Source: JBFWUM01 sp050247255
GTDB lineage: Bacteria; Acidobacteriota; Vicinamibacteria; Vicinamibacterales; UBA2999
NCBI GenBank assembly: GCA_050247255.1
Contig: JBFWUM010000012.1
Location: forward strand, 22,908 to 86,907
Direction: 5' to 3'
Length of the DNA: 64,000 nucleotides
Shown here: positions 18,501 through 27,106 of the stretch, one piece after another
How positions within the stretch are numbered: position 1 is the stretch's first letter
How the letters are laid out: the number at the start of each line of letters is the position of its first letter
The notes under the pieces: generated by a model
Seen by the model: only the letters and a program-made list of their open reading frames with translations
What the model was told of the DNA's origin: nothing
Database searches by the model: none
Translations under genes and position numbers: made by a program

Positions 18501-19090
18501 TAGACGCCGCCCTGTCCGAAGTTGGCGGCGCCGAGGCGGGCGACCGGGGCGAAGTGCTCGCGCAGCTCCTGCGGCGTGCGGCAGACGCGCATGCCGATGC
18601 CGCCGCCACCCGCCGTGCTCTTCAGGATCACCGGGTAGCCGCATCGCTCCGCCTCGGCGAGCGCGTGGTGCTCGTCGTCCAGCAGCCCGGTGCCGGGCAG
18701 CAGCGGGGCGCCGGCGGCCTCGGCGATCTCGCGCGCGGTGTGCTTGAGCCCGAGCTCGCGCATCTGCCCGGCGGTCGGTCCGAGAAACACGAGGCCGGCG
18801 CGTTCGCACGCCTCGACGAAGCCGGCGTTCTCGCTGAGGAACCCGTAGCCCGGGTGAATGGCTTCGGCGCCGGTGCGGACGGCGGCGTCGAGGATGGCCG
18901 CCTGGTCCAGGTAGCTCTGGGCCGCCGGCGCTGGCCCGAGGCGCACGGCGGCGTCCGCCTGCGCCACGTGCGGCGCGTGGCGATCGGCATCGGAATACAC
19001 TGCGACCGGCGAGACCCCCATTCGCCGGAGCGTGCGCAGCACGCGGCAGGCGATGGCCCCGCGGTTGGCAATGAGGACCTTACGGAACAT
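15500..19090 (-). CDS. Biotin-dependent urea/guanidine carboxylase
   Basis: The 1196-residue protein has three parts. A biotin carboxylase comes first (about 1-450: MFRKVLIANRGAIACR, ATP-grasp loop STAGGGGIG). The KipA/KipI-type carboxyltransferase follows (about 460-1080: LDPGMQTTVQDYPGR, HPSNLHDNAYAVGAMDFTGD, VETGPNELDLNLRF). A biotin carrier ends it, with VLEAMKMEVAI near the C terminus. It makes allophanate from urea or carboxyguanidine from guanidine using ATP and bicarbonate. Association with both DUF1989 proteins, and an Asp just before FTGD where I recall urea-specific enzymes having Asn, favours guanidine. The start touches the UAAP2 stop (19090). Confidence 0.93.
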   Translation of the reverse strand: MFRKVLIANRGAIACRVLRTLRRMGVSPVAVYSDADRHAPHVAQADAAVRLGPAPAAQSYLDQAAILDAAVRTGAEAIHPGYGFLSENAGFVEACERAGLVFLGPTAGQMRELGLKHTAREIAEAAGAPLLPGTGLLDDEHHALAEAERCGYPVILKSTAGGGGIGMRVCRTPQELREHFAPVARLGAANFGQGGVYLERFVERARHIEVQLFGDGRGGVLALGERDCSAQRRNQKVIEETPAPGLSDDTRRRLWQTAERLAAAVQYRSAGTAEFLYDADRDEYFFLEVNTRLQVEHGVTEEVTGIDLVEWMVRLGAGELPPLESLAVVPKGAAIQVRVYAEDPAHDFRPSTGTLSEVRLPEDARCDGWVATGTEVTPYYDPMLAKIIVRGETRDAAVARLQDALAATSFAGFETNLEYLRQVVATPGFQAGGFPTRFLAGIEYRPNAVEVLDPGMQTTVQDYPGRLGYWHVGVPPSGPMDTLSFRLVNRLVGNPESAAGLECTLTGPTLRFHAPTVIALGGSDMRATLDGTPVERWRSIVVPAGAVLRLRAAETAGARAYLAIRGGLDVPSYLGSRSTFILGRFGGHAGRVLRAGDMLRWGAPDRATPPVEQLPADLVPRWSNEWDVGVLYGPHGAPDFFTGEDIGRLFGATWKVHYNSDRTGVRLIGPRPTWARRDGGEAGLHPSNLHDNAYAVGAMDFTGDMPILLGPDGPSLGGFVCPAVIAQAELWKIGQLRAGDTVRFRFMTEAQATGLERALDGAVARLAGALPALDVEQRDPAVVRRGAATVSRAAGDRYLLVETGPNELDLNLRFRIHALEQQLRQQRLRGIVDVTPGIRSLQIHYDSRQLSRDRLLAVLDECDAALPALDDLTIPSRVVHLPLSWEDPATLLAIEKYMQSVRPDAPWCPSNTEFIRRINGLDTISQVRDIVYDASYLVLGLGDVYLGAPVATPIDPRHRLVTTKYNPARTWTAENSVGIGGAYLCVYGMEGPGGYQFVGRTVQMWNTYRTTAEFRPGSPWLLRFFDQIRFFPVSAAELLEMREAFPHGEYSIGIEQTEFSLASYHRFLDAIAPEARAFKQMQQAAFVAERERWAAAGQPEFVEPPDDMPPPAPAVVPDGCEAVRSPMTASVWQVAVEPGQRVAAGQKILVLEAMKMEVAIVAPSEGVIELVQCSKGAMVTAGQQLAVLRVEERCGA

Positions 19091-19740
19091 CAGTCAACGG
19101 GATCCCAGATGAGCACGCGCACCGGCGTCGGGTTGTAGCCGTTGCAGGGGTTGTTCAGCTGCGGGCAGTTGCTGATCACCGCCAGGACGTCCATCTCGGC
19201 GCGCATCTCCACATACTTCCCCGGCGCCGACACGCCGTCCTCGAACGTCAGCTTCCCCTCCGGGGTGACCGGCACGTTCATGAAGAAGTTGATGTTGTGC
19301 GTGATGTCGCGCTTCTCCAGCCCGTGCCCCCAGCCCACGATCGCCTTGACGAAGCTCTGGCGGCAGGCGTGCATGTGCCGCTTCTCGATCGCGTAGCGCA
19401 CCATGTTGCTCTCGGTGGCGCAGGCGCCGCCGAGCGTGTCGTGGCGGCCGCAGGTGTCGGCGACGATCGTCAGCAGCGTGTTGCCGCGCGACGACACCAG
19501 CCGCGTGCCGGCGGTCAGGTAGATGCTGCCCTGCTCGCGTATGGTGTCCTGCGCCGAGTAGCGATCCGCGGTGTCGCGCGCGTTGTAGAACAGGGTGTCA
19601 GCCGCCTGGTTGCCCTCGAGATCGACGATGCGGAAGTGCTGCCCCTCGCGGATTTCGTGGATCCACGGCTCGCCGGCGGGCACGACCTCGTCGTGCACGG
19701 CCAGCGCCGGGTCGAGTGGGCTCTCGATCAGGGCGGTCAC
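19090..19740 (-). CDS. Urea amidolyase-associated protein UAAP2 (DUF1989), carboxyguanidine deiminase subunit
   Basis: The GTG at 19740 overlaps the UAAP1 stop (GTGA) and has a GGAGAGG 8 bases upstream; an upstream in-frame start inside UAAP1 is less likely. The 216-residue DUF1989 protein contains GRHDTLGGACATESN and HMHACRQSF, which supply the Cys and His residues typical of the family. Work on guanidine catabolism has shown that UAAP1 and UAAP2 together form carboxyguanidine deiminase, which converts carboxyguanidine to allophanate plus ammonia. That role fits its place between UAAP1 and the carboxylase. Confidence 0.9.
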   Translation of the reverse strand: MTALIESPLDPALAVHDEVVPAGEPWIHEIREGQHFRIVDLEGNQAADTLFYNARDTADRYSAQDTIREQGSIYLTAGTRLVSSRGNTLLTIVADTCGRHDTLGGACATESNMVRYAIEKRHMHACRQSFVKAIVGWGHGLEKRDITHNINFFMNVPVTPEGKLTFEDGVSAPGKYVEMRAEMDVLAVISNCPQLNNPCNGYNPTPVRVLIWDPVD

Positions 19741-20501
19741 AGGAAGTACCTCTCCGTGAGCGTGAAGCCGCGGGCGTTCTCGGGTCTCGACAGCCGGCAC
19801 TCATCGTCCGCGGCCGGCGGTGCCACGCGCCGGACCGACAGCGCGGCCGGCTTCGGGTCATAGTGCGCGTTGGGATCGAGCGGGTGCTGGCAGGTGTTGA
19901 GGATGACCAGCACGTTCATCTCGGCGCGCAGCTCCACGTGACTGCCGGCCGCCGAGTGGCCGGCCACGAAGACCATCCGCCCGGCGTCGTCCACCTGCAC
20001 CTTGCTGAACAGGTTGAGCGGGGCGACCATGTCGCGCTCGCCCAGGCCGTACTTCGCCAGCTCGATGACGAAGCTGTCGAACGCATTTCGGTGACAGGCG
20101 TTGAGGTGCTCCTGGTACCGCGCGCCGCCGTACTTGGCCTCGACGAGCGCGGCGTTGGCACACCCGCTGAGCGGATCGTGCCAGCCGACGCTGTCGCTGG
20201 TCATCGAGCAGAGGATGCGCCCCATGTCGGAATAGAGCACGAACCCGCGTGTGAGGCGCGCGATGTGCTGCGCCTTCAGCGTGTCCGGCATGTTGTACCG
20301 CTCGGTCGGGTTGTCGGCGTTGTAGAACAAGGCTCCGACATTGGCGCCGCCCGCGACATCCGTGATGCGCAGCGCCGTGCCGCGCTTCAACACGTGCGAC
20401 CAGGTCGCGCCCGGCTCTACCCGATCGTCGAACAACGGAATGTGTGGGCCGGCGTCAGCCGGCCCGGATTCCATCACGGCTGCTTCGGGTCGATGCGCCA
20501 T
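19737..20501 (-). CDS. Urea amidolyase-associated protein UAAP1 (DUF1989), carboxyguanidine deiminase subunit
   Basis: The ATG at 20501 is preferred because AGGAG lies 5 bases upstream. A second ATG at 20474 overlaps the preceding stop (TGATG) and is the alternative. The 254-residue product is a DUF1989 paralogue of UAAP2 with GWHDPLSGCANAAL and HLNACHRNAFDSF in the equivalent places. The two proteins form the heteromeric carboxyguanidine deiminase in guanidine-degrading bacteria. The C-terminal tail after about residue 220 is specific to UAAP1. Confidence 0.9.
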   Translation of the reverse strand: MAHRPEAAVMESGPADAGPHIPLFDDRVEPGATWSHVLKRGTALRITDVAGGANVGALFYNADNPTERYNMPDTLKAQHIARLTRGFVLYSDMGRILCSMTSDSVGWHDPLSGCANAALVEAKYGGARYQEHLNACHRNAFDSFVIELAKYGLGERDMVAPLNLFSKVQVDDAGRMVFVAGHSAAGSHVELRAEMNVLVILNTCQHPLDPNAHYDPKPAALSVRRVAPPAADDECRLSRPENARGFTLTERYFL

Positions 20502-21472
20502 ACGTTCTCCTGACGGATGTTCGACAGCCAGACCGAGCCGTGCCCGACGCGCACCGCGTCGCCGCCCAGTCCGAACCACTGCTTCACGACGCGGTTCGTT
20601 TCCGGGTCGATCTGCGTCAGCGGCACCTCGAACACGGTGACCCAGACGAAGCCTTCGCCGTAGGCGATCTCGCCGCCGCCGCCGGGCACACCCACCTCGA
20701 TGTTGGTGACCAGCTTCCGCGTCTTCACGTCGACGCGCGAGACGGTGCCGTCGCCCTGGTTGAGCGTCCAGATGGCGCCGCCGCCGACAGTGGTGAAGCG
20801 CGGGTTCGGCCCGACCGCGACGCGATCGGTAATCAGGTTGGTCGCCGGATCGATCCGGACGATCACGCTCTCCTGCGTGCTGACGGCCCAGATCGCCTTG
20901 TCCTCGCCGAGCACGACGACCGACGACCCTTTCGGCACGGCGATCTCGGCAACGACGCGGTTGGTGTCCGGGTCGATGCGCGACAGCACGCCGCTCATGT
21001 CGCTGAGCATCCAGATGCTGTCCTCGGTGGCGGTGAGGCCGCCCTCGCTCAGGGCCGGGCCCACCGTCAGCGTCGCCGCCACGGTGTTGGTCTTCGGATC
21101 GATCCGCTGCAACCCCTTGGTCTCGGGCTTGTCCTGCTCGCCGCAGATCGGCACCCAGATGCTGCCGAACGCCGCCACCAGCCCCGAGCACGGGCGCGTG
21201 GCGGTCTCGACCAGCGTGACCACCATGTTGGTCTTCGGGTCGAGACGTCCGACCAGGTTCTTGCGGCCGCTCGTCACCCACACCGCATCCTCGGTCACCA
21301 CCTGCCAGTCCGGGTTCCCCGGGATCGGGAATTCGGCGATCGGCTTGAGCGCGGTCATCTCGCGCTTGACGCCTGGTGTGGACACGCCGGGCCGCGGCGG
21401 GCGATTCGGCTGCTGGGCGCCGACCCCGGCGACCCACACACCCAGCAACCCAACGACCACCATATTTCTCAT
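20474..21472 (-). CDS. Exported YncE/Vgb-like beta-propeller protein (short paralogue)
   Basis: The ATG at 21472 follows GGAGGGAG by 7 bases and starts a signal peptide (MRNMVVVGLLGVWVAGVGAQ). The 332-residue protein consists of repeated blades with the pattern [IV]-x-R-[IV]-D-P-x-T-N-x-V and W-x-[LV]-x, as in RIDPDTNRVVAEIAV. It resembles virginiamycin B lyase and YncE-type propellers. It is a paralogue of the N-terminal half of the 586-residue propeller three genes upstream. It is translationally linked to UAAP1 and lies 2 bases after the symporter gene. Function is unknown: substrate binding or lyase. Confidence 0.8.
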   Translation of the reverse strand: MRNMVVVGLLGVWVAGVGAQQPNRPPRPGVSTPGVKREMTALKPIAEFPIPGNPDWQVVTEDAVWVTSGRKNLVGRLDPKTNMVVTLVETATRPCSGLVAAFGSIWVPICGEQDKPETKGLQRIDPKTNTVAATLTVGPALSEGGLTATEDSIWMLSDMSGVLSRIDPDTNRVVAEIAVPKGSSVVVLGEDKAIWAVSTQESVIVRIDPATNLITDRVAVGPNPRFTTVGGGAIWTLNQGDGTVSRVDVKTRKLVTNIEVGVPGGGGEIAYGEGFVWVTVFEVPLTQIDPETNRVVKQWFGLGGDAVRVGHGSVWLSNIRQENVWRIDPKQP

Positions 21473-21474
21473 TT

Positions 21475-22908
21475 CTAGACTCCCTCCTGTACCGCCTCGT
21501 TCAGCACGTAGTGGCGGTTCTCCGCTGTTCGGTATGTGAACTGGCATGTCAGGTAGAACGCCGCGCCGCTCAGGACCGGCGGGATCAGCGTGTCGAGGCC
21601 GGCCCACTCGGCCGGCGTGACGAAGTGCGCGACGAGGCGGGCGGCGGTGCCGACGACGATCGACGCGATGGCGCCGCTGGCGGTGGCCTTCTGCCAATAG
21701 ACGCCGGCAAACAGCGGCACCACGCATCCGGCGAGGACGATGTCGAATGCCACGATCAGGAGGATGCCCGGCTCGGGGCGCAGGAACGCGACCAGCCCCG
21801 CCGCCGCTGCGGTCGGCAGGGCCATCAGCCGCGAGAGCCGCAGCATCTGCGAATCGTTCAGGTCAGGACTGCGCCAGCGCTGCACGACGTTGCGCGCCAG
21901 CACGACCGAGATCACCAGGATGGCGCCGTTGGCGGTCGACATCGACGCGCCCAGCACGCCGACGAACACCAGGACGCCGATCCAGTACGGCAGCACGTCC
22001 ACGGCCAGCGTGGGCAGCACCATTCGTGGATCGGCCACGCCCGTCACGAGGGCCATGCCGGCGAGGCTGATGATGGCCACGCAGGCGCCGATGACGATCG
22101 TCATCGCGCCGCTGTAGTAGCAGCCGAGCCTCGCCGTCCGGCCGTCGCGCGCGGCGAACACGCGCTCCATGAAGTCGAGCGCCATCGCGTTGCCGAAGGC
22201 AAGCGCGATCATCCCCGCCCAGTTCACCAGCGATCCGCTCTCGCGGTTGACCAGGGTGCTGACGTCCACCGCGCTGACCGGCACCGCGGCCAGCAGCCCT
22301 TCCAGCCCCGGCCCCAGCAACAGCCACACGGCCGCCGCCGCGAACCCGATCAGCGCGGCATAGACCTGCAGAAAGTCGGTCCACACCGCCGAATAGAGCC
22401 CGCCGGCGATCGTGTAGGTGACGATCACCGCCGTGGTGATGACCAGCGCCGTCAGGTAGTCGGCGCCGCTGACGACCGACAGCACCCACGCCACGGCGCT
22501 CAGGTTGCCGGCAATCAGCACCGTGAAGGACACGATCGTGAGCATCGACACCAGCAGCTCGGTGCGGGCGCCGTAGCGGCGGAAGAAGAACTCCGGCAGC
22601 GTCAGCAGGTTCATCCTGTTCAACGGCGACGCCAGGAAGCGGCCGACGACGAACAGGCTGAGCCCGAGGCCGAGCGACACCATGAAGCCCGCCCAGACGC
22701 TGGCCGAATGGCTGATGGCCACCGCCCCCAGCGTGGCGTTGCCGTCGACCGACTGCGCCATCAGCGTCGTGCCGACAACGACCAGCGGCAGTGACTTCCC
22801 GCAGACCGCGAAGCGTGTGCCCGAGCCACGGACCTTGGTGTAGGTGTAGAGGCCGATGGCCAGCGAGATCGCCATGAAGATGGCGACGGGCCAGAACATG
22901 ATGGTCAT
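21475..22908 (-). CDS. Sodium:solute symporter (SSS) family transporter
   Basis: The 477-residue protein has about 13 hydrophobic segments and the SSS pattern, with GxxLMAQSVDGNATLGA near the first broken helix and a late GVLGASMSTANGAILV segment. The family includes proline, pantothenate, sugar and DUR3-type urea symporters. Its position between periplasmic enzymes and the cytoplasmic guanidine/urea pathway suggests that it imports the nitrogenous product across the inner membrane. It overlaps the MBL gene (ATGA). The specificity is inferred from context only. Confidence 0.9.
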   Translation of the reverse strand: MTIMFWPVAIFMAISLAIGLYTYTKVRGSGTRFAVCGKSLPLVVVGTTLMAQSVDGNATLGAVAISHSASVWAGFMVSLGLGLSLFVVGRFLASPLNRMNLLTLPEFFFRRYGARTELLVSMLTIVSFTVLIAGNLSAVAWVLSVVSGADYLTALVITTAVIVTYTIAGGLYSAVWTDFLQVYAALIGFAAAAVWLLLGPGLEGLLAAVPVSAVDVSTLVNRESGSLVNWAGMIALAFGNAMALDFMERVFAARDGRTARLGCYYSGAMTIVIGACVAIISLAGMALVTGVADPRMVLPTLAVDVLPYWIGVLVFVGVLGASMSTANGAILVISVVLARNVVQRWRSPDLNDSQMLRLSRLMALPTAAAAGLVAFLRPEPGILLIVAFDIVLAGCVVPLFAGVYWQKATASGAIASIVVGTAARLVAHFVTPAEWAGLDTLIPPVLSGAAFYLTCQFTYRTAENRHYVLNEAVQEGV

Positions 22909-23882
22909 CGCCGCGGCTCCCGCGGGCTCAGGATGACGTCTCGCAGCACGACGCGCCGCAGCTGGCCGTTCAACCCCCGGATGGCGTCGTTGAGCTCCAG
23001 CAGCACGCCGCGCGTCAGCTCGAGGGTGTGCTCCTCCGGCTGGTACGCCGTGCCGCGCGGGTAGTCGACGAATGGCGTGCTGGTCTGCTCGATGTGAGTG
23101 CCGAGGATGTGCGCCACCGGCTTGTCGGCGGTGAAATCCACCAGCCGCTGATGGCTGGCCGCGAACGTCGCGAACTCGGCGTCGCCGACATACAGCCGGC
23201 CGGGATAGAAGCTGTCACCGGTCAGCAGCACGCCGGTCTGCCGGTCGTAGAGCGCGATGCCCGCCACGTCGTGTCCTGGAATCGGGATCAGGTCGACGAT
23301 GCGCCGGCCGAGGTCGATCTCGACGATGTCGGTCGGCCAGGTCGTGATGCCGAACGCCGTCCGCAGCGTCTCCACGGTCGCCGGCACCAGCCTGACGTTG
23401 GCCAGGTTCTCGAAGCCCTTGTCTCCCGCCACGTGGTCCCCGTGCGAGTGCGAGTGAACGACGATCAGCTCGGGCGGCGTCTCGCGGTTGTTGCGCGCCT
23501 GCCACTTCGCGATCAGGTCCATCACGACCGGCGCCGTGTCGATCCGGCCCGCGCCGGTGTCCTCCAGCAGGACTTTGTCGCGCCCGAAGATGAGGAACAG
23601 GAACGGCTTCTCGTAGTGGATGCACCCGGACTGCCGCAGGATGAAGAAGTTCGGGTTGTATTCGTGCACCTGGAACGCCGGCTGCTCCATGCACTTCGGC
23701 CCGCCCGACATCCACCCCGTCGGCAGCACGCCGGGCTCGATGAATGCCGAGGGCGGGTGCGGCGGCGCCGCCTGCGCTGCGCCGGCCGGAGCCTGGGCGC
23801 GGGCGGGCCGGCTGAAGCCGGCCCCTACGTACGGAAAACCGGCCCCGACGAGAACGAGAGCGATCACGGCGGCTCGGGTCAT
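22905..23882 (-). CDS. Exported metallo-beta-lactamase-fold hydrolase
   Basis: The ATG at 23882 overlaps the upstream stop (ATGA); a longer frame upstream is an antisense-like extension. The 325-residue product has a signal region and the MBL zinc motif HSHSHGDH, followed by further ligands in IPGHDVAG and GTHIEQ. Such enzymes hydrolyse lactones, lactams, thioesters or phosphoesters. It is unusual to find one in a guanidine/urea operon. It may open a cyclic amide or ester in the periplasm before uptake by the symporter next to it. Confidence 0.88.
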   Translation of the reverse strand: MTRAAVIALVLVGAGFPYVGAGFSRPARAQAPAGAAQAAPPHPPSAFIEPGVLPTGWMSGGPKCMEQPAFQVHEYNPNFFILRQSGCIHYEKPFLFLIFGRDKVLLEDTGAGRIDTAPVVMDLIAKWQARNNRETPPELIVVHSHSHGDHVAGDKGFENLANVRLVPATVETLRTAFGITTWPTDIVEIDLGRRIVDLIPIPGHDVAGIALYDRQTGVLLTGDSFYPGRLYVGDAEFATFAASHQRLVDFTADKPVAHILGTHIEQTSTPFVDYPRGTAYQPEEHTLELTRGVLLELNDAIRGLNGQLRRVVLRDVILSPREPRR

Positions 23883-25639
23883 CGGTACTCCACGTTCTTG
23901 AAGGGCCACTTCGCCGCCACCCACTCGCGCACCGCCTTCTCGAGCTTCGGCTCGAGGCCCGCCTCGGCGCCCACTTTGGTGACCCACAGGCGCACCGTGG
24001 CGTCGTAGCCCTGCGTCGCACTCGGGTTGATGTAGACGCACCCGAGCTCGGTCTGCTTGTCCGGCGTCAGCACGCCCCAGGCGAACGCCGTGTGATGCTG
24101 GAACTCCCAGCGGTGACGTTTCAGCTCGCCGTAGTCTTCCGCCTTTGTGATCGTCATCGGCGAGCTGCGATCGGCCCGATCCATCAGCGCCCCGTAGTCA
24201 GGATCGAGAATGCCGGGCTCGAGGATGTTCCAGACGTAGCCGGCCAGCGCCGGCGGTCCGGGCGCGACGAAGTTGGCAGGCACGAACAGCGTCTGCTTCA
24301 TCGCCACGTCGAGCGGCGTCGTCGGCGACGCCGCGACGAGCGGCTCGGAGCAGGCGGCGCCGGCACAGACCTGGTAGGCGATCCAACGCGGCCGATCGCC
24401 CGTGAACGTCGCTTCGAGGTGAGCGCCGGCGGCGACGAACGGCGTCTCCGCCGACGCGCCGTTGAGCGTGGTCCTCAGCGTGAGCGGCGGCTTCGCCGCG
24501 GCGAGCGGCCCTCCGCCGACAAAGTCGGCGCGGAACGTCGTCGGCTGGCCGGGGAACCAGACATCGAGGTCTTCGACCAGCAGATCGGCGCTGCCGTCCT
24601 GGTCCAGGTCGACCCGCTGGGCCTTGCTCGTCCACGACGCCGGGACGAGGTCGAGCACCCGGGCGGCCTGGATGCGCCACACGTTGTTGAAGCGGCCGTT
24701 CGACAGCCAGATCGCCCCGTGCAGCACGCGCATGCCATCGCCGCCGGGACCGACGAACTGGTGGGTCACCGTGTTGGTGTGCACGTCGATCCGCGAGAGC
24801 GGGACGTCGTGGATCGTCACCCACACCGAGCCCTCGTCCGCCGCGATGTCGCCGCCGGTGCCCGGCACGCCGACCTGAATGGTCGCCGCCAGCTTCAGCG
24901 TCGACGGATCGATCTTGCTGACGCTGCCGGTCCCCTGGTTCAGCGTCCACACGTAGCCTTCGCCCGCCGACATGAAGCGCGGACGCGGGTCGACCGGGAT
25001 CTCGGCGATGACCGTGTTGCTCGCCGGATGAATCACCGACACGATGCTCGTCTCGGTGCTCGAGACCCACACGCGCCCGTAGCCGTAGACGGCGGTGAAC
25101 GAGCCGGCCGGCAGCGCGATCGTGGCGAGAATGTCGTTGCTGACGGCATCGATGCGCGCAATCGCGTTGCCCTTGTCGGTCGGCATCCAGATCGAGCCGG
25201 CGCCGTAGGCAATGCCGCCCTCGTTGTTCGCCGGCGCGACCGGCACCTTCGACACCACCTGGTTCGTGGTCGTGTCGATGCGATAGATCACCCCTTCGGT
25301 ACAGCTCGGTGCCCACAGCGTGCCGGCAGCAATCGCGAGACCCGAGCAGGGATCCTTCACCGCCACCATCGCGACGGTCTCCCCCGTGTCGGGATCCATC
25401 CGCACGACGAGATCGGAGCGGCGGTTGTTCGTCCAGATCTGGTCCTCGCCGGCCGCGAGCCAGTCGGGGCCGCCCGGCGTCGGGTACTCGGCGTCCGGCA
25501 CGAGCATCGACACCGGGTACTGCACGGCCGGCACACCCGGCTTCGGCGGCGGCGTGGCCTGCTGGGCGTGGAGGGGCCGGCTGACGCCGGCCCCCGCCGC
25601 ATACACGAGTACTGTCAGAAGGAGCGCAATTCGTCTCAT
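23879..25639 (-). CDS. Exported Vgb-like beta-propeller with C-terminal extension
   Basis: The 586-residue protein has a signal peptide and then a propeller (about residues 45-330) closely similar in layout to the shorter paralogue in this operon. A C-terminal part of about 250 residues opens with DLDQDGSADLL, an EF-hand or dockerin-like DxDxDG calcium motif. A region with two cysteines in CAGAACSE follows. The last 90 residues (from about 495) have no family I recognise. It is probably periplasmic or bound to the outer membrane. Neighbours overlap or lie within 10 bases on both sides. Confidence 0.8.
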   Translation of the reverse strand: MRRIALLLTVLVYAAGAGVSRPLHAQQATPPPKPGVPAVQYPVSMLVPDAEYPTPGGPDWLAAGEDQIWTNNRRSDLVVRMDPDTGETVAMVAVKDPCSGLAIAAGTLWAPSCTEGVIYRIDTTTNQVVSKVPVAPANNEGGIAYGAGSIWMPTDKGNAIARIDAVSNDILATIALPAGSFTAVYGYGRVWVSSTETSIVSVIHPASNTVIAEIPVDPRPRFMSAGEGYVWTLNQGTGSVSKIDPSTLKLAATIQVGVPGTGGDIAADEGSVWVTIHDVPLSRIDVHTNTVTHQFVGPGGDGMRVLHGAIWLSNGRFNNVWRIQAARVLDLVPASWTSKAQRVDLDQDGSADLLVEDLDVWFPGQPTTFRADFVGGGPLAAAKPPLTLRTTLNGASAETPFVAAGAHLEATFTGDRPRWIAYQVCAGAACSEPLVAASPTTPLDVAMKQTLFVPANFVAPGPPALAGYVWNILEPGILDPDYGALMDRADRSSPMTITKAEDYGELKRHRWEFQHHTAFAWGVLTPDKQTELGCVYINPSATQGYDATVRLWVTKVGAEAGLEPKLEKAVREWVAAKWPFKNVEYR

Positions 25640-25647
25640 GCCGCTCC

Positions 25648-27096
25648 CTACGCGATGATGTCGTGAATGACCTTGCCCTCGGTATCCGTCAGCCGGAAGT
25701 TCCGTCCGCTGTAGTGATACGTGAGCTTGGTGTGATCGATCCCGAGCAGGTAGAGCATCGTCGCGTGCAGGTCGTGCATGTGCACCTTGTTCTCGACCGC
25801 CTTGAAGCCGAAGTCATCGGTCGCGCCGTACGACATGCCGCCCTTGATGCCGCCGCCCGCCAGCCAGATCGAGAACCCGGTGACGTTGTGATCGCGGCCG
25901 TTCACCACGCCGGCGACGTTCTCGTTCGCCGTCTGGATCGCTGGCGTGCGCCCGAACTCCGTGGCGCCGACGATCAACGTGTCCTCGAACAGCCCGCGCT
26001 GCTTCAGGTCCTTGATCAGCGCCGCGTAGGCCTGATCGGAGTCCCTGGCGAGCTTCCGGTAGGTCATGATGTCGTTGTGCGCGTCCCACGGGTCGCCCTT
26101 GCCGTAATAGGTCTGCACGAAGCGGACGCCCTTCTCGACCAGCCTCGCCGCCATCAGGCAGCCGAGCGCCGTATTGCCGGGCCCGTACATCTCGAGCGTC
26201 GCCTTGCTCTCCTTGCTGACGTCGAACACGTTGGGCGCGTCGGTCTGCATCCGGAACGCGGTCTCCATCGTCTCGATCGACGCGTCGAGGTCTGAGTCGC
26301 GCTCCCGCACCCGTTCGAGGTGCATCTCGTTCATGTGGCGCAGGAACCCGATGTCACGCAGCTGCCGCTCTTCCGGCGCGCTGCGGACGATGTTGGGGAT
26401 GACCTTGTCGGCCTGGAACGCCTCGTCTTCCACCCACTTGTTGTGGACCAGCGTGCCCTGGTGCACCGCCGGCAGGAACGCCGACGTCCACAGCGGGCTG
26501 CCGATGGTCAGCGGCTCGGTCGGCGTCAGCACGACGAACCCCGGCAGGTTCTCGTTCATCGTGCCGAGACCGTAGGTGACCCACGAGCCCATCGACGGGC
26601 GGCCGAGGAAGTTGGCGCCGGTGTTGAGCATGGTCAGGCTCGGCTCGTGGTTCGGGATATCGGCATACATCGACTTGACGACGCAGATGTCGTCGGCGAC
26701 GCCGCCGAGGTGCGGCCAGAGATCGCTGATCTCGAGGCCGCTCTTGCCCCACCGCTGGAACGCGAACGGCGACTTCATCAGGTTGCCGGTCTTGCGCTGC
26801 GTCAGGATCGGTCCGCCCGGCGTCGGCTGGCCGTGGTACTTGTCGAGCATCGGCTTGTGGTCGAACGTGTCGACGTGCGACATGCCGCCGTTCATCATCA
26901 GGAAGATCACCCGCTTCGCCCGCGGCTTGAAGTGCAGCTGCTTGAGCACGCCGCCGGTGGCCGGCAGGTCGAGCGCCTGCGCCTGCGCCAGCGAGGTGTT
27001 GAGCATCTGCGACAGGGCGAGCAGGCCGAAGCCGCTCCCGAGGCGGCCCAGGGCCTGGCGTCGCGTCACCGGTCGAAAAATGTGGTTGCAGGACAT
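25648..27096 (-). CDS. DUF1501 protein (alkaline-phosphatase/sulfatase-like fold), Tat-exported
   Basis: The ATG at 27096 has GGGAGA 5 bases upstream. The 482-residue product opens with a twin-arginine signal (TRRQALGRLGSGFGLLAL). The DUF1501 body has MMNGGMSHVDTFDHKP near residue 60, EFGRTPAIQ and a late GRDHN, the metal-site residues of the alkaline-phosphatase-like fold. These proteins nearly always pair with PSD1/DUF1553 proteins in Planctomycetes and Acidobacteria, and no biochemical function is established. Here the pair is in the same operon as a guanidine/urea pathway. Confidence 0.93.
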   Translation of the reverse strand: MSCNHIFRPVTRRQALGRLGSGFGLLALSQMLNTSLAQAQALDLPATGGVLKQLHFKPRAKRVIFLMMNGGMSHVDTFDHKPMLDKYHGQPTPGGPILTQRKTGNLMKSPFAFQRWGKSGLEISDLWPHLGGVADDICVVKSMYADIPNHEPSLTMLNTGANFLGRPSMGSWVTYGLGTMNENLPGFVVLTPTEPLTIGSPLWTSAFLPAVHQGTLVHNKWVEDEAFQADKVIPNIVRSAPEERQLRDIGFLRHMNEMHLERVRERDSDLDASIETMETAFRMQTDAPNVFDVSKESKATLEMYGPGNTALGCLMAARLVEKGVRFVQTYYGKGDPWDAHNDIMTYRKLARDSDQAYAALIKDLKQRGLFEDTLIVGATEFGRTPAIQTANENVAGVVNGRDHNVTGFSIWLAGGGIKGGMSYGATDDFGFKAVENKVHMHDLHATMLYLLGIDHTKLTYHYSGRNFRLTDTEGKVIHDIIA

Positions 27097-27106
27097 CCGT
27101 ATCTCC

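Noticed and set aside
15945..18809. A 954-codon minus-strand frame overlapping the carboxylase
   Set aside because: It is an Arg/Ala/Gly/Pro-rich alternative frame of the carboxylase gene with no domain pattern.
19737..21437. UAAP1 as part of a 566-residue protein
   Set aside because: The first 310 codons are an alternative frame of the short propeller gene; a good ribosome-binding site and the family start are at 20501.
20474..21475. A guanidine riboswitch in front of the UAAP genes
   Set aside because: Genes overlap or abut here, leaving no room, and I see no ykkC-type conserved blocks at 34068-34440 either.
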